NCBI RefSeq assembly: GCF_041428715.1
Contig: NZ_CP155572.1
Strand: one strand, 5' to 3'
DNA: 64,000 bases
Origin: Sporomusa malonica
GTDB taxonomy: Bacteria; Bacillota; Negativicutes; Sporomusales; Sporomusaceae
Shown piece after piece: positions 25,400 through 34,650 of the stretch. Made by a program: the position numbers and the translations under genes. A model generated the notes under the pieces. The model did not search any database. It was not told the DNA's origin and saw nothing but the letters and a program-made list of their open reading frames with translations. How positions within the stretch are numbered: position 1 is the first letter of the stretch; the number at the start of each line of letters is the position of its first letter.

Positions 25400-25505
25400 T
25401 TTAAAATTAGAAAAATTTAAATTCTAGACAGGCTAGAAAGATGGTAAGTTAATATAATAACCCTGTAATTCCAGATGGAAAAAGATGTTGAAGGATTGAT
25501 GGATA

Positions 25506-26381
25506 GTGTCAGGTAAGCTTATTCGCTTATTTTTAGCAGACGGCCAGCCTAACGGACTTAGAACAGTTGAAATTTCCAATATGACTATACATGGAACGAT
25601 ATTTCCTCGTACACAGCTTGATAAATTTATTACCAGAGATTCCTCAACTAAGCCTGGAGTCTATATGCTGCTAGGCCCAGATGTAGAGAATCCGGAGCAA
25701 AATGTTTTATATGTCGGCGAAGGTGACCCTGTATTACCGAGACTGAAAAGTCATGCGAGTAATAAAGACTTTTGGACCGAGGCTATTGTCTTTTCCTCCA
25801 AAGATGACTATTTAACTAAAACACAGATAAAGTACCTTGAAGCAGAAATATATGCTCTCGCGAAAGAGGCATACCGAGTCAAACTGGATAATTCACAGGT
25901 ACCTACGCGGCCGAACATATCCGAGGTTGATAGAGCAGAAGTAATCCAATTCCTAGAGGCAATTAAACTAGTATTACTGGCGCTGGGAATTGACATTTTA
26001 GAGCCGCGGACCTTAGCCGAAACTAGCACAGTTTCTTCTGAAAAGATATTTGAGTTAACCCCCAAAAATGCTTTTGCTAAAATGGCCATTATTAATAATA
26101 AATACGTTGTTTTAAAGGGATCTACCGCGGTATTAGATAATAGACCTTCTATTCCTTCTTTTATCATAAAACTTCGCCAGGATTTAGTCGCTACCGGAAT
26201 AATGGCAGATAACGGTGATGGGCTCTATGCTTTTACACAAGATGCTACTTTTAATAGCCCGAGTTATGCGGCAGCCGCTATAGTTGGGGGCGCTGCTAAC
26301 GGTAGAAAACTGTGGAAGTGGGAAGGTAAGACCCTGAAAGAATTAGATAAAGAAGCTACTGATAGAGAGAGTGATGATTAG
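25506..26381 (+). CDS. GIY-YIG nuclease-like protein with DUF4357
   Basis: 291 residues. GVYMLLGPDVENPEQNVLYVGEG (around 50-72) is the GIY-YIG-type core (GVY...LYVGEG), followed by RLKSHASNKDFWTEAIVF. The C-terminal part (VVLKGSTAVLDNRPSIPSFI and FNSPSYAAAAIVGGAANGRK) is DUF4357. This architecture occurs with restriction systems; catalytic activity is likely but unproven. GTG 25506 is the start, with AAGGA about 10 nt upstream. It lies 106 bp behind dgt and before the type I restriction operon, separated from it by a hairpin. Confidence 0.82.
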   Translation: MSGKLIRLFLADGQPNGLRTVEISNMTIHGTIFPRTQLDKFITRDSSTKPGVYMLLGPDVENPEQNVLYVGEGDPVLPRLKSHASNKDFWTEAIVFSSKDDYLTKTQIKYLEAEIYALAKEAYRVKLDNSQVPTRPNISEVDRAEVIQFLEAIKLVLLALGIDILEPRTLAETSTVSSEKIFELTPKNAFAKMAIINNKYVVLKGSTAVLDNRPSIPSFIIKLRQDLVATGIMADNGDGLYAFTQDATFNSPSYAAAAIVGGAANGRKLWKWEGKTLKELDKEATDRESDD

Positions 26382-26436
26382 CTTCTAATCACTCTTAGTG
26401 GCTGTCGCTATTCATACTAGTTAAAAAAACTATTTT

Positions 26437-26471
26437 TTAGGCTTTCTGCTAACGGCGTGCAGAAAGCCTAA
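26437..26471 (+). terminator. hairpin terminator after the GIY-YIG gene
   Basis: TTAGGCTTTCTGC and GCAGAAAGCCTAA form a perfect 13-bp stem with a 9-nt loop; the following TTTATTT is T-rich. Confidence 0.75.
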
Positions 26472-26648
26472 TTTATTTCTGGGCAAAACCATCTAGAAGA
26501 CGTACTACTCTTCTACCTGTAATCAGTAAAATTTGGAGTGTTCGTCAAAAAACAAGTACGTCTTTCTTCAGCTTACAGGATTTTACTATATGAGAATCGA
26601 AATATTATACAATTCCAGCAATCATTATGTAGTATAAGGGGTATTTCT

Positions 26649-28742
26649 ATGGAAAACGTCGCTCAAATTGAGAAGAAACTGTGGGAAGCGGCTGATTATT
26701 TGCGGGCCAATTCCAAACTGACATCTACAGAATATTATATGCCTGTTTTAGGGCTTATCTTTTTGCGTCATGCCTATAACCGTTTTCTTAAGGCCGAGGA
26801 CGAAATTAAGCAGCATTTGCCCAGTCGGGGTGGTGTGACACGTGCCATTACCAAAGACGATTTTGTCAGTAAAGGGGCGCTGTTTCTTAGAGAACATGCC
26901 AAATTTGACTATCTGCTTAATCTGTCGGCAGATAATGATAAAGGACAGGCCATCAGTAAAGCGATGGAAGCCATTGAAGAAGACTATGAGGCCTTAAAAG
27001 GCGTTTTGCCTAAGGAATATCATATCTTTGACAACGACTTATTAACAAACCTATTAAAAGTATTTAACAATAAGGCTTTGCAGACGGCCAATGGGGATGT
27101 ATTCGGGCGTATCTATGAATACTTCCTCATGAACTTTGCCATAGAGGGAGCGCAGGATAAAGGCGAGTTTTTCACGCCGGTGTCGCTTGTAGAAACCATC
27201 GTGAATATTATTGAGCCGGATCATGGCATGGTGCTTGATCCGGCTTGCGGTTCAGGCGGCATGTTTGTGCAGACAAGCCACTTCCTGGAGGAGTCAGGGC
27301 GTAAAGCGTATCAGGCAGTCACCTTCTACGGTCAGGAAAAGACGGAAACTACCATTCGTCTGGCCAAGATGAATCTAGCCGTACATGGCCTGGAAGGGAA
27401 TATTGTTGAAGGAAATACCTTTTATGACGATAAACACGAGCTTTTTAGTAAGTGTGACTTTGTTATGGCTAATCCGCCGTTCAATGTGGATAAGGTAGAC
27501 TCGGAGAAAATCAAAGGTGATGTCCGGCTGCCGTTTGGTTTACCTGGGGTCAACAAGGAGAAACAAGTCAGTAACGGCAACTATTTGTGGATTTCTTTCT
27601 TCTATAGTTATCTCAATGACAAGGGCAGAGCTGGGTTTGTCATGTCGTCCCAGGCTTCAAGTGCCGGTAATCAGGACAAAGAGGTGCGGCGCAAGCTGAT
27701 TGAAACCGGACACGTGGATGTCATGGTTGCCATTGGTTCCAACTTCTTCTATACCCGCACGGTGCCTTGCGAACTGTGGTTTTTTGATAAGGCCAAGCCC
27801 GAAGAGCGGAAAGACAAGGTGCTCATGCTGGATGCACGGGGCATTTACCGTAAAGTGACCCGTACCATTAATGATTTTTCGCCTGAGCAGTTGAAAAATC
27901 TCACGGCAATTACCTGGTTGTACCGTGGACATACTACCGGCTATTTGGCACTTATTAAGCAATATTATGCCTCAATATCGAAAGAAGCAGCATTGTTACC
28001 AGGGCGTATGGATGAGTTTTCGGCAATGTTGGCAAAGTATGCGGAAAAACTGGACGAGTTCTTGCACTGGGTTCTAACCAGCAACCTAGACGCTGCCTTG
28101 CAACAGTCCTACCAAGAAGCTGTGGGGGAAGCGCAGGCGGCGGTAGAAAGATACCGGCAGGACTGGGCAACGCTTGAGGAAAAGTTAGCTATCTGGCTGA
28201 AGAATTACGCTGTATTGCCTGAAACGAATCAGGAACACCAGGCAGCAAGCGATGCCTTTGCGCCTCTAGCGGCTGAGCTTAAAGCCCTGAGAAAAGAACT
28301 GGATGCTGCCGTTAAGGCCCTCCTACGGGTATCCGATGTGGTCGAAAAAGAGCTGGATGCCAAGAAGCAGCCAACCTGGGACGGTCGGGAGATGAACCGG
28401 TTAGGCAAAGAGCTGGACGCCCTACGGCAGGTGGCTAACGAACAGCTTAAGCTGCCACGGTATTTCTATAAACAGATTCACTGGCTGCAAAGCCGCTTCC
28501 CCGATGCCGTGCTGGTCGATGTTCCCGGTCTGGTCAAACTGGCTGATCGGAGCGAAATTGAGCAGAAAGATTGGAGCCTGACGCCAGGGCGGTATGTGGG
28601 GGTAGCACCGCAGGAAATGGATGAGGATTTTGATTTTGAACAGGCCATGCGAGATATTCATGTAGAATTGGCAGGCTGGAATGAGGAAGCGGTCAAGCTG
28701 GGCAAAGAGATACAAGCCAACTTTGAGGAGTTGGGGATATGA
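26649..28742 (+). CDS. hsdM: type I restriction-modification methyltransferase subunit HsdM
   Basis: 697 residues from ATG 26649, preceded by AAGGGG. The N-terminal HsdM helical domain (ENVAQIEKKLWEAADYLRAN) is followed by an N6-adenine methyltransferase with DPACGSGGMF near residue 196 (SAM binding) and NPPF near 275 (catalysis). A long C-terminal helical extension of about 250 residues is rich in Lys, Glu and Gln. Overlaps hsdS by 4 bp (ATGA). With HsdS it methylates host sites; with HsdR it forms the restriction complex. Confidence 0.95.
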   Translation: MENVAQIEKKLWEAADYLRANSKLTSTEYYMPVLGLIFLRHAYNRFLKAEDEIKQHLPSRGGVTRAITKDDFVSKGALFLREHAKFDYLLNLSADNDKGQAISKAMEAIEEDYEALKGVLPKEYHIFDNDLLTNLLKVFNNKALQTANGDVFGRIYEYFLMNFAIEGAQDKGEFFTPVSLVETIVNIIEPDHGMVLDPACGSGGMFVQTSHFLEESGRKAYQAVTFYGQEKTETTIRLAKMNLAVHGLEGNIVEGNTFYDDKHELFSKCDFVMANPPFNVDKVDSEKIKGDVRLPFGLPGVNKEKQVSNGNYLWISFFYSYLNDKGRAGFVMSSQASSAGNQDKEVRRKLIETGHVDVMVAIGSNFFYTRTVPCELWFFDKAKPEERKDKVLMLDARGIYRKVTRTINDFSPEQLKNLTAITWLYRGHTTGYLALIKQYYASISKEAALLPGRMDEFSAMLAKYAEKLDEFLHWVLTSNLDAALQQSYQEAVGEAQAAVERYRQDWATLEEKLAIWLKNYAVLPETNQEHQAASDAFAPLAAELKALRKELDAAVKALLRVSDVVEKELDAKKQPTWDGREMNRLGKELDALRQVANEQLKLPRYFYKQIHWLQSRFPDAVLVDVPGLVKLADRSEIEQKDWSLTPGRYVGVAPQEMDEDFDFEQAMRDIHVELAGWNEEAVKLGKEIQANFEELGI

Positions 28743-29887
28743 GTTGGGCGTTAGATTCAAAATTGGGAAAGAGAGGAAAACTATCGGACCTAATATTTTT
28801 TCAAAGAGGATTTGATATTACAAAAGCTCAGCAAACGCATGGTCCCTACCCGGTGGTATCGTCTTCAGGTATTACTAGTTATCACAAAGACTATATGGTC
28901 AATGGCCCTGGTGTAATTATCGGAAGAAAAGGAACTCTAGGAACCGTATACTTTTGTACTAATAATTATTGGCCCCATGATACTACTCTCTGGAGTAAGG
29001 ATTTTAGAGGAAATGACCCCAAGTTTGTGTACTATTTTTTACATACAATAGATATGAAAAACTACAATGTAGGTGGGGCGAACCCTACTTTGAACAGAAA
29101 TCATATTCATGAAATCGAGGTTTTTATTCCAAAGTTGTCAAAACAGCATAAAATAGCCTCCATCCTTTCCGCCTATGACGACCTCATTGAAACCAACTTC
29201 CGCCGTATCGCCCTGCTGGAAGAGGCAGCACGGTTGTTATACCAAGAATGGTTTGTGCGCCTGCGGTTTCCGGGTTATGAGCATACCCGGATTGCGGACG
29301 GTGTGCCGGAGGGGTGGGAGGTTGCAACGGCATTTGATGCAATAGATGTGTTAAGCGGCGGAACTCCTAAAACAGATAATCCGAGTTATTGGAATGGTGA
29401 TATACCATTCTTCACACCCAAAGACGCAGCATCAGCATTCTATGTTACACAAACTGAAAAGTCTATAACCGAGGACGGTTTAAGAAAGTGCAATAGTAAG
29501 CTTTATCCCAAAGACACATTATTCATTACTGCCAGAGGTACTGTTGGAAAGCTTAATTTGGCCCAACTGCCTATGGCAATGAATCAATCTTGCTATGCGT
29601 TGCGTGGTAAAGGAAATATATCTCAATATTATCTATATTGTGCATTGAAGGCTTCCATCGAACAGTTTCATAAGAGAGCTGCGGGAGCAGTTTTTGATGC
29701 TATTGTCGTCGATACCTTTAAAATGATTCCTTTTACTATTCCAAATAGTGGGCTGATAGATAAATTTAATGATGCTGTACTGCCTATGTTTAAACAAACA
29801 GAAGTTTTAATACTACAAAACCAAAAACTCAAACAAGCCCGCGACCTACTCCTACCAAAACTCATGAGCGGTGAGGTGACAGTATGA
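28739..29887 (+). CDS. hsdS: type I restriction specificity subunit HsdS
   Basis: 382 residues with two target-recognition domains. TRD1 (1-140; GKRGKLSDLIFFQRGFDITK) and TRD2 (about 195-335; IDVLSGGTPKTDNPSYWNGD) are joined by the conserved helical spacer SILSAYDDLIETNFRRIALL; the matching end helix is QARDLLLPKLMSGEV. Each TRD reads one half of the split DNA target. It overlaps hsdM and hsdR by 4 bp each, ensuring balanced subunit production. Confidence 0.95.
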   Translation: MSWALDSKLGKRGKLSDLIFFQRGFDITKAQQTHGPYPVVSSSGITSYHKDYMVNGPGVIIGRKGTLGTVYFCTNNYWPHDTTLWSKDFRGNDPKFVYYFLHTIDMKNYNVGGANPTLNRNHIHEIEVFIPKLSKQHKIASILSAYDDLIETNFRRIALLEEAARLLYQEWFVRLRFPGYEHTRIADGVPEGWEVATAFDAIDVLSGGTPKTDNPSYWNGDIPFFTPKDAASAFYVTQTEKSITEDGLRKCNSKLYPKDTLFITARGTVGKLNLAQLPMAMNQSCYALRGKGNISQYYLYCALKASIEQFHKRAAGAVFDAIVVDTFKMIPFTIPNSGLIDKFNDAVLPMFKQTEVLILQNQKLKQARDLLLPKLMSGEVTV

Positions 29888-32800
29888 GCGGTTTATTAAC
29901 CGAGGACAAGCTAGTACAAGAAACAGTAGCTAACTATTTCCGCGATGAGCTCAAGTGGGAGTCAGTTTACGCCTATAATACCGAGATGCTAGGCGCAGCA
30001 GGGACGCTGGGGCGAAAGTCAGAAAAAGAAGTGGTGCTGGAGCGCTATCTTCGCCAGGCGCTTACCCGTTTTAACCCCGGTCTGCCTGCTGAGGCGTATT
30101 ATGGCGCCGTGCGGCAGCTTGTTGAGACCATGGCGTCCAAGTTACCACTGCAGATCAATCAGGAAAAGTATGAGTTATTCTTGAACGGCGTTAAGGTGTC
30201 TTTTCGGAATGCTAAGGGCAAGGTAGAGGAACGGCGGCTCAAGGTTTTTGACTTTAAAACAGCGGAAAACAATCACTTTCTGGTGGTGCGGGAGCTGTGG
30301 GTGCAGGGCAGTCCCTACCGGCGGCGGCCGGACATTATTGGATTTGTTAATGGTATCCCATTGCTCTTTATTGAGCTCAAAAATGTCCATAAAGATATCC
30401 GCCGCGCCTATGATGGCAATTTCAGCGATTATAAGGATACCATCCCTCATATTTTCCACCACAATGCGCTGGTGGTGTTGTCCAACGGCGACGAAGGCAA
30501 GGTGGGAACGATATCTAGTAAATACGAACATTTTCATGAATGGAAACGGTTAGAGGAAGAACGGCTAGGAGCCGTCAACCTGGAAACCTTGCTCAAGGGT
30601 ATGTGTTCGAAAGAGAATTTCCTGGATATCCTTGAAAATTTTATTTTGTTTGATGATAGCTCAGGCAAGCTGATAAAAATACTGGCCCGCAATCATCAGT
30701 TTCTGGGAGTCAATAAGGCCGTGGAGGCAGTGCGCCAACGCCAGTACAAGAACGGACAGCTTGGCGTGTTTTGGCATACCCAGGGTAGCGGGAAATCGTA
30801 TTCCATGGTGCTGTTTACGCGCAAGGTGCATCGCAAGCTGGAGGGCAACTTTACTTTTCTAGTAATCACTGACCGGGATGATCTGGACTCGCAGATTTAT
30901 AAGACCTTTGCCGGCACTGGTGCAGTCAATGATGAGAAATGCCGGGCGGCAGGAGGCAAGCATCTTAGAGAGCTGCTGCGGGAAGACCACCCTTATGTAT
31001 TTACCATGATTCATAAGTTTAATCAGGAGGTTAGCCCTGATAGTCCTTATTCTACGCGGAATGACATTATTGTTGTCTCCGATGAGGCCCACCGCACTCA
31101 GTATGGGCGGCTGGCACTCAATATGCGCAATGCGCTGCCGAATGCGCATTATATTGGCTTTACCGGTACGCCTTTATTTAAGAATGATGAGATTACCAAG
31201 CGGCTATTTGGTGAGTATTTATCCACCTATGATTTTCAACGGGCGGTCGATGACGGGGCCACTGTGCCGCTGTATTATGATAGCCGCGGCGAAAAACTAG
31301 GAATTACTACCGAAGAAATTAATGAAAAGATTGCCGCCAAGCTGGAGGAAGCCGAACTTGATGCTGATCAAGAGGCGCGGCTGGAAAAAGAGCTTGCTAG
31401 GGAATATCACATCATTACCGCTGGCAAGAGGCTTGATGCCATTGCTCGCGACTTTGTCGAGCATTACACGACCCGTTGGGAAACCGGTAAGGCCATGCTT
31501 GTCTGCATTGACAAGATTACAGCTGTACGTATGTATAATCTGATACAGTTCTATTGGCAAGAACGCGCCACTGCTTTGGCCAAGCAGGTCGACACCTGTT
31601 TTGACGAGCAGGAGATGACTTTTTGTCAGCGGAAACTAGCCTGGCTGAAGGAAACCGAGATAGCGGTTGTTGTCAGTGAAGAACAAGGCGAAGTTCAGAA
31701 ATTTCGGGATTGGGACCTTGACATTGTTCCGCATCGGGAAAAGATGAAAAAGGGCTATGAGACAGCAGACGGCAAACGTATGGATATGGAGACCGCGTTT
31801 AAAGCGCCTGCGCATCCTTTCCGGGTAGCTATCGTTTGTGCTATGTGGCTTACCGGTTTTGATGTGCCGAGTTTAGCTACTCTATATCTGGATAAGCCGC
31901 TCAAAGCACATACGCTGATGCAGACCATTGCCAGGGCCAACCGGGTATATGAGGGGAAGAATAACGGGCTGATTGTAGACTATTGCGGTATTCTGAAACA
32001 ACTCCGCCAGGCGCTAGCAACTTTCGCAGTTGGTGGCGACACTGGAGGCGGAGGAATTGTTCCTGTTAAGCCTGATGAGGAATTATTGGGTGAACTGGCA
32101 GAAGCCATTGATCTGGTTAGAGTTTATTTGACAGAACAGGGCACTAGCTTGCTTGCTGTTATGAAGAAAAACGGATTTGAAAAAATCGCTGCCATCAATC
32201 AGGTGAAAGATTCCATCAACCAAAATGATGAGTCACGGAAACGGTTTGAGGTATTGGCCCGGGAGGTTTTTAAAAAGTTCAAGGCTTGTCTGACTATCAA
32301 TGCAGTAAACAAGTATCAAGAAGCCTATGCAGCCATTGATATTGTTTACAAGAAGCTGCGAGAGGGGCGCGACAAAGCCGACATTAGCGATATTCTGCGG
32401 CAATTGCAGGGTATTGTTGATGAGGCAGTACAACCGGCAGGTATTCGTGAAGAGGATTCCAAGTTGTATGATATCAGCCATATTGACTTTGACCTCTTAC
32501 GCAAGGAGTTCAAAAAGGTTAAGCATAAGAACACCCTGGTCCAAGATCTCAAAGAAGCGATAGAAAAACGACTGGCATACATGCTACAGTGCAATCCTGG
32601 GCGCATTGATTTCTGTGATAAGTATCAGAAAATTATTGATGAATATAACAAGGAAAAGGACCGGGCAACCATTGAGGCTACTTTCGAAGCTATTATGAAG
32701 TTTTGCGCTGATCTTGACGATGAGGACAAGCGTGGTGTTCGGGAAGGTCTTGATGATGAGCATCTGGCTTTGTTTGATTTATTGGTATCGGGTAAGGATT

Positions 32801-33087
32801 TGACGCCGCAGCAGCGAAACGGGATTAAGCAAGTTGGAGCCCTACTGTTAAAAAGGCTAAAAGATGAAAAACTGCGAGTAGAGCATTGGCGCGATAAGGA
32901 AACCGCCAAAGCAGCGGTAAAAACCTATATTTATGATTTTCTCTATGATGAAAAGACTGGTCTGCCAACCGACTCGTTCACAGAAGAAGATGTCCAAGTA
33001 AAAGCATGGATGATATACGAGCATATTTATCAGCAATACCCGGACCTGGATCATAGTGTTTATGCGGGTTACGGTCAGTACGCTTAG
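29884..33087 (+). CDS. hsdR: type I restriction endonuclease subunit HsdR
   Basis: 1067 residues. The N-terminal nuclease has PDIIGFVNGIPLLFIELKN (PD-(D/E)xK, residues about 148-166). The SF2 translocase motor follows: Walker A TQGSGKSYSM near 299, DEAHRTQYG near 400, FTGTPLF, and motif VI-like QTIARANRVYEGKNNG. The C-terminal part is helical and contacts HsdM. Motifs look intact, so the system appears functional. It is the last gene of the hsdMSR operon and is followed by a terminator. Confidence 0.96.
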   Translation: MSGLLTEDKLVQETVANYFRDELKWESVYAYNTEMLGAAGTLGRKSEKEVVLERYLRQALTRFNPGLPAEAYYGAVRQLVETMASKLPLQINQEKYELFLNGVKVSFRNAKGKVEERRLKVFDFKTAENNHFLVVRELWVQGSPYRRRPDIIGFVNGIPLLFIELKNVHKDIRRAYDGNFSDYKDTIPHIFHHNALVVLSNGDEGKVGTISSKYEHFHEWKRLEEERLGAVNLETLLKGMCSKENFLDILENFILFDDSSGKLIKILARNHQFLGVNKAVEAVRQRQYKNGQLGVFWHTQGSGKSYSMVLFTRKVHRKLEGNFTFLVITDRDDLDSQIYKTFAGTGAVNDEKCRAAGGKHLRELLREDHPYVFTMIHKFNQEVSPDSPYSTRNDIIVVSDEAHRTQYGRLALNMRNALPNAHYIGFTGTPLFKNDEITKRLFGEYLSTYDFQRAVDDGATVPLYYDSRGEKLGITTEEINEKIAAKLEEAELDADQEARLEKELAREYHIITAGKRLDAIARDFVEHYTTRWETGKAMLVCIDKITAVRMYNLIQFYWQERATALAKQVDTCFDEQEMTFCQRKLAWLKETEIAVVVSEEQGEVQKFRDWDLDIVPHREKMKKGYETADGKRMDMETAFKAPAHPFRVAIVCAMWLTGFDVPSLATLYLDKPLKAHTLMQTIARANRVYEGKNNGLIVDYCGILKQLRQALATFAVGGDTGGGGIVPVKPDEELLGELAEAIDLVRVYLTEQGTSLLAVMKKNGFEKIAAINQVKDSINQNDESRKRFEVLAREVFKKFKACLTINAVNKYQEAYAAIDIVYKKLREGRDKADISDILRQLQGIVDEAVQPAGIREEDSKLYDISHIDFDLLRKEFKKVKHKNTLVQDLKEAIEKRLAYMLQCNPGRIDFCDKYQKIIDEYNKEKDRATIEATFEAIMKFCADLDDEDKRGVREGLDDEHLALFDLLVSGKDLTPQQRNGIKQVGALLLKRLKDEKLRVEHWRDKETAKAAVKTYIYDFLYDEKTGLPTDSFTEEDVQVKAWMIYEHIYQQYPDLDHSVYAGYGQYA

Positions 33088-33095
33088 TTAACTGA

Positions 33096-33120
33096 AGCGG
33101 GCGCATCGGCGCCTGCTTTT
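33096..33120 (+). terminator. terminator of hsdMSR
   Basis: AGCGGGCGC-ATCG-GCGCCTGCT with one wobble, then TTTT. Confidence 0.75.
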
Positions 33121-33472
33121 GTCAATGTCTGAATAAGGTATAAGGAAAATGTCAGGGGACTGGGTTATTGACACCATTGACTTTGCTTTTATCAGAGCTA
33201 TTCAAACGAGAACTAATGACTACTACAAATAAACCCTAAAATGCGGTACTGCAAAAGCGAAAAATTCACCGCCAAAAAACAAATCTTGGCCGAAAGTGCA
33301 GCACCATTGACTCCATCGCCAAAGCCAACCGTGCCATGGGGACGGGGATATTGACAGGTTCTTAATTTAGAATAGATTGTCAATAACTCCGTCCCCGTGA
33401 CATGCCGTTGAGTCGGAGAATCGTCTCCTACGACAACCCCGCCCACTAGACATGCAAAATTGGGGGATTGCA
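33121..33472. repeat. REP family B field between hsdR and the next gene
   Basis: GTCAGGGGACTGGGTTATTG ACA at 33151-33173 and an inverted pair GGGACGGGGATATTGACAGG (33339) against TGTCAATAACTCCGTCCCCG (33379), separated by TTCTTAATTTAGAATAGAT. A degenerate copy ACAACCCCGCCC follows at 33433. No gene in this stretch. Confidence 0.7.
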
Positions 33473-34561
33473 ATGATTTTTACGTTTAACGCACGAGGAA
33501 ATATATTTTGGGAAGTGATGACAGATAGGTTTTCACTTAGCCCTAGTGATGTATACCAAGAAATATCGCATTTTTTTCCAGTAATGAAAACAATGTTACG
33601 CTCCAAAAGAATCAATTATGATGATTTGAAAAATTGTTTAACACCTCAACTTCACAAAAAAGAATTATTACTTGTTTTCGATAGTACAAAAATTGATCGT
33701 AGTTGGTATGCGCAGGATGTTTGGGATAAAATTTTACCTCTATTTACATCCGATAGCAGCCATAGTGTTTTAACCGGAGATTATATTGATATTATTTCTA
33801 ATCAAAGTCTTTTACACAATATTTTATTAGAAGAGCTCGAAGTAATACATGAGTGTAAATTTCAGCACAGCAGTCAATTTTTTTGTGTTTATATTAATAA
33901 TTTAGCAGATACAGTGATGGATAATATAGTTAATATGTTAGAAGGCTATGAGCCGTTCTTTGGATTTGTAGATATGACATTTAGTTCCGGATTAAAAGAA
34001 TATATATCACATATTCTTGGGTCAACATTTATAAAGCATAAGAAGAAGATAATAATGTCCCATGGACCTGACCCGGACAATATTCAGAATGAAAATTTCT
34101 TGGGATATGCTTTTGAAGAAAACGGTTTTGAATGTTATAGTTTACCAGACATTGCTTATAATACTTTTTTATCATATAAAATTGAACGAAACGTAATTAA
34201 AGGATTTGAAAGAGATAATACATTTGGTTTAAACACAATAACCGCTGATATTCATGACTTGAATGATTTAAATGTACTTGTTGAAGATAAAAAATTAGAA
34301 TATCTATTGAGTGAAAAAACAGGGAAATTTAAAAAAGCAAACTTAATTGATATTACTAAAGATGAATTAGAACTGTTAATACAAGAAAAAATTAAGGAAA
34401 ACTATCTATTCAATTTGGTTTATCTTGAACAACATCATACTTATAAATTTAATTTGGCTCTAGAATTTGAAGCGGATGATCGGGATTTAAAGGTGAAAAT
34501 GATTTTGGCATTTGAGTATTTGTCTAATGAAAAGTTGCTAAGATTAATTACTATGTATTAA
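33473..34561 (+). CDS. unrecognised 362-residue protein upstream of Gabija genes
   Basis: The ATG at 33473 has GGGGG 8 nt upstream; a longer frame from 33452 is less likely. The protein is AT-rich in coding, acidic and soluble, with no membrane segment. Notable stretches: KKELLLVFDSTKIDRSWYAQ, EPFFGFVDMTFSSGLKEYIS, KKKIIMSHGPDPDNIQNENF, and a Glu/Lys-rich C-terminal half. I do not recognise a family or catalytic motif. It lies 90 bp ahead of gajA in the same direction, after the type I system, so a defence role is a reasonable guess only. Confidence 0.7.
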   Translation: MIFTFNARGNIFWEVMTDRFSLSPSDVYQEISHFFPVMKTMLRSKRINYDDLKNCLTPQLHKKELLLVFDSTKIDRSWYAQDVWDKILPLFTSDSSHSVLTGDYIDIISNQSLLHNILLEELEVIHECKFQHSSQFFCVYINNLADTVMDNIVNMLEGYEPFFGFVDMTFSSGLKEYISHILGSTFIKHKKKIIMSHGPDPDNIQNENFLGYAFEENGFECYSLPDIAYNTFLSYKIERNVIKGFERDNTFGLNTITADIHDLNDLNVLVEDKKLEYLLSEKTGKFKKANLIDITKDELELLIQEKIKENYLFNLVYLEQHHTYKFNLALEFEADDRDLKVKMILAFEYLSNEKLLRLITMY

Positions 34562-34650
34562 TTTGTTTTACACATAAATTTTAGATATCTAATGATGATC
34601 TGTGAATGGGGCTCTTGTTTGGTCAGATGAGGAAAAGGTGTGTGCATAAA

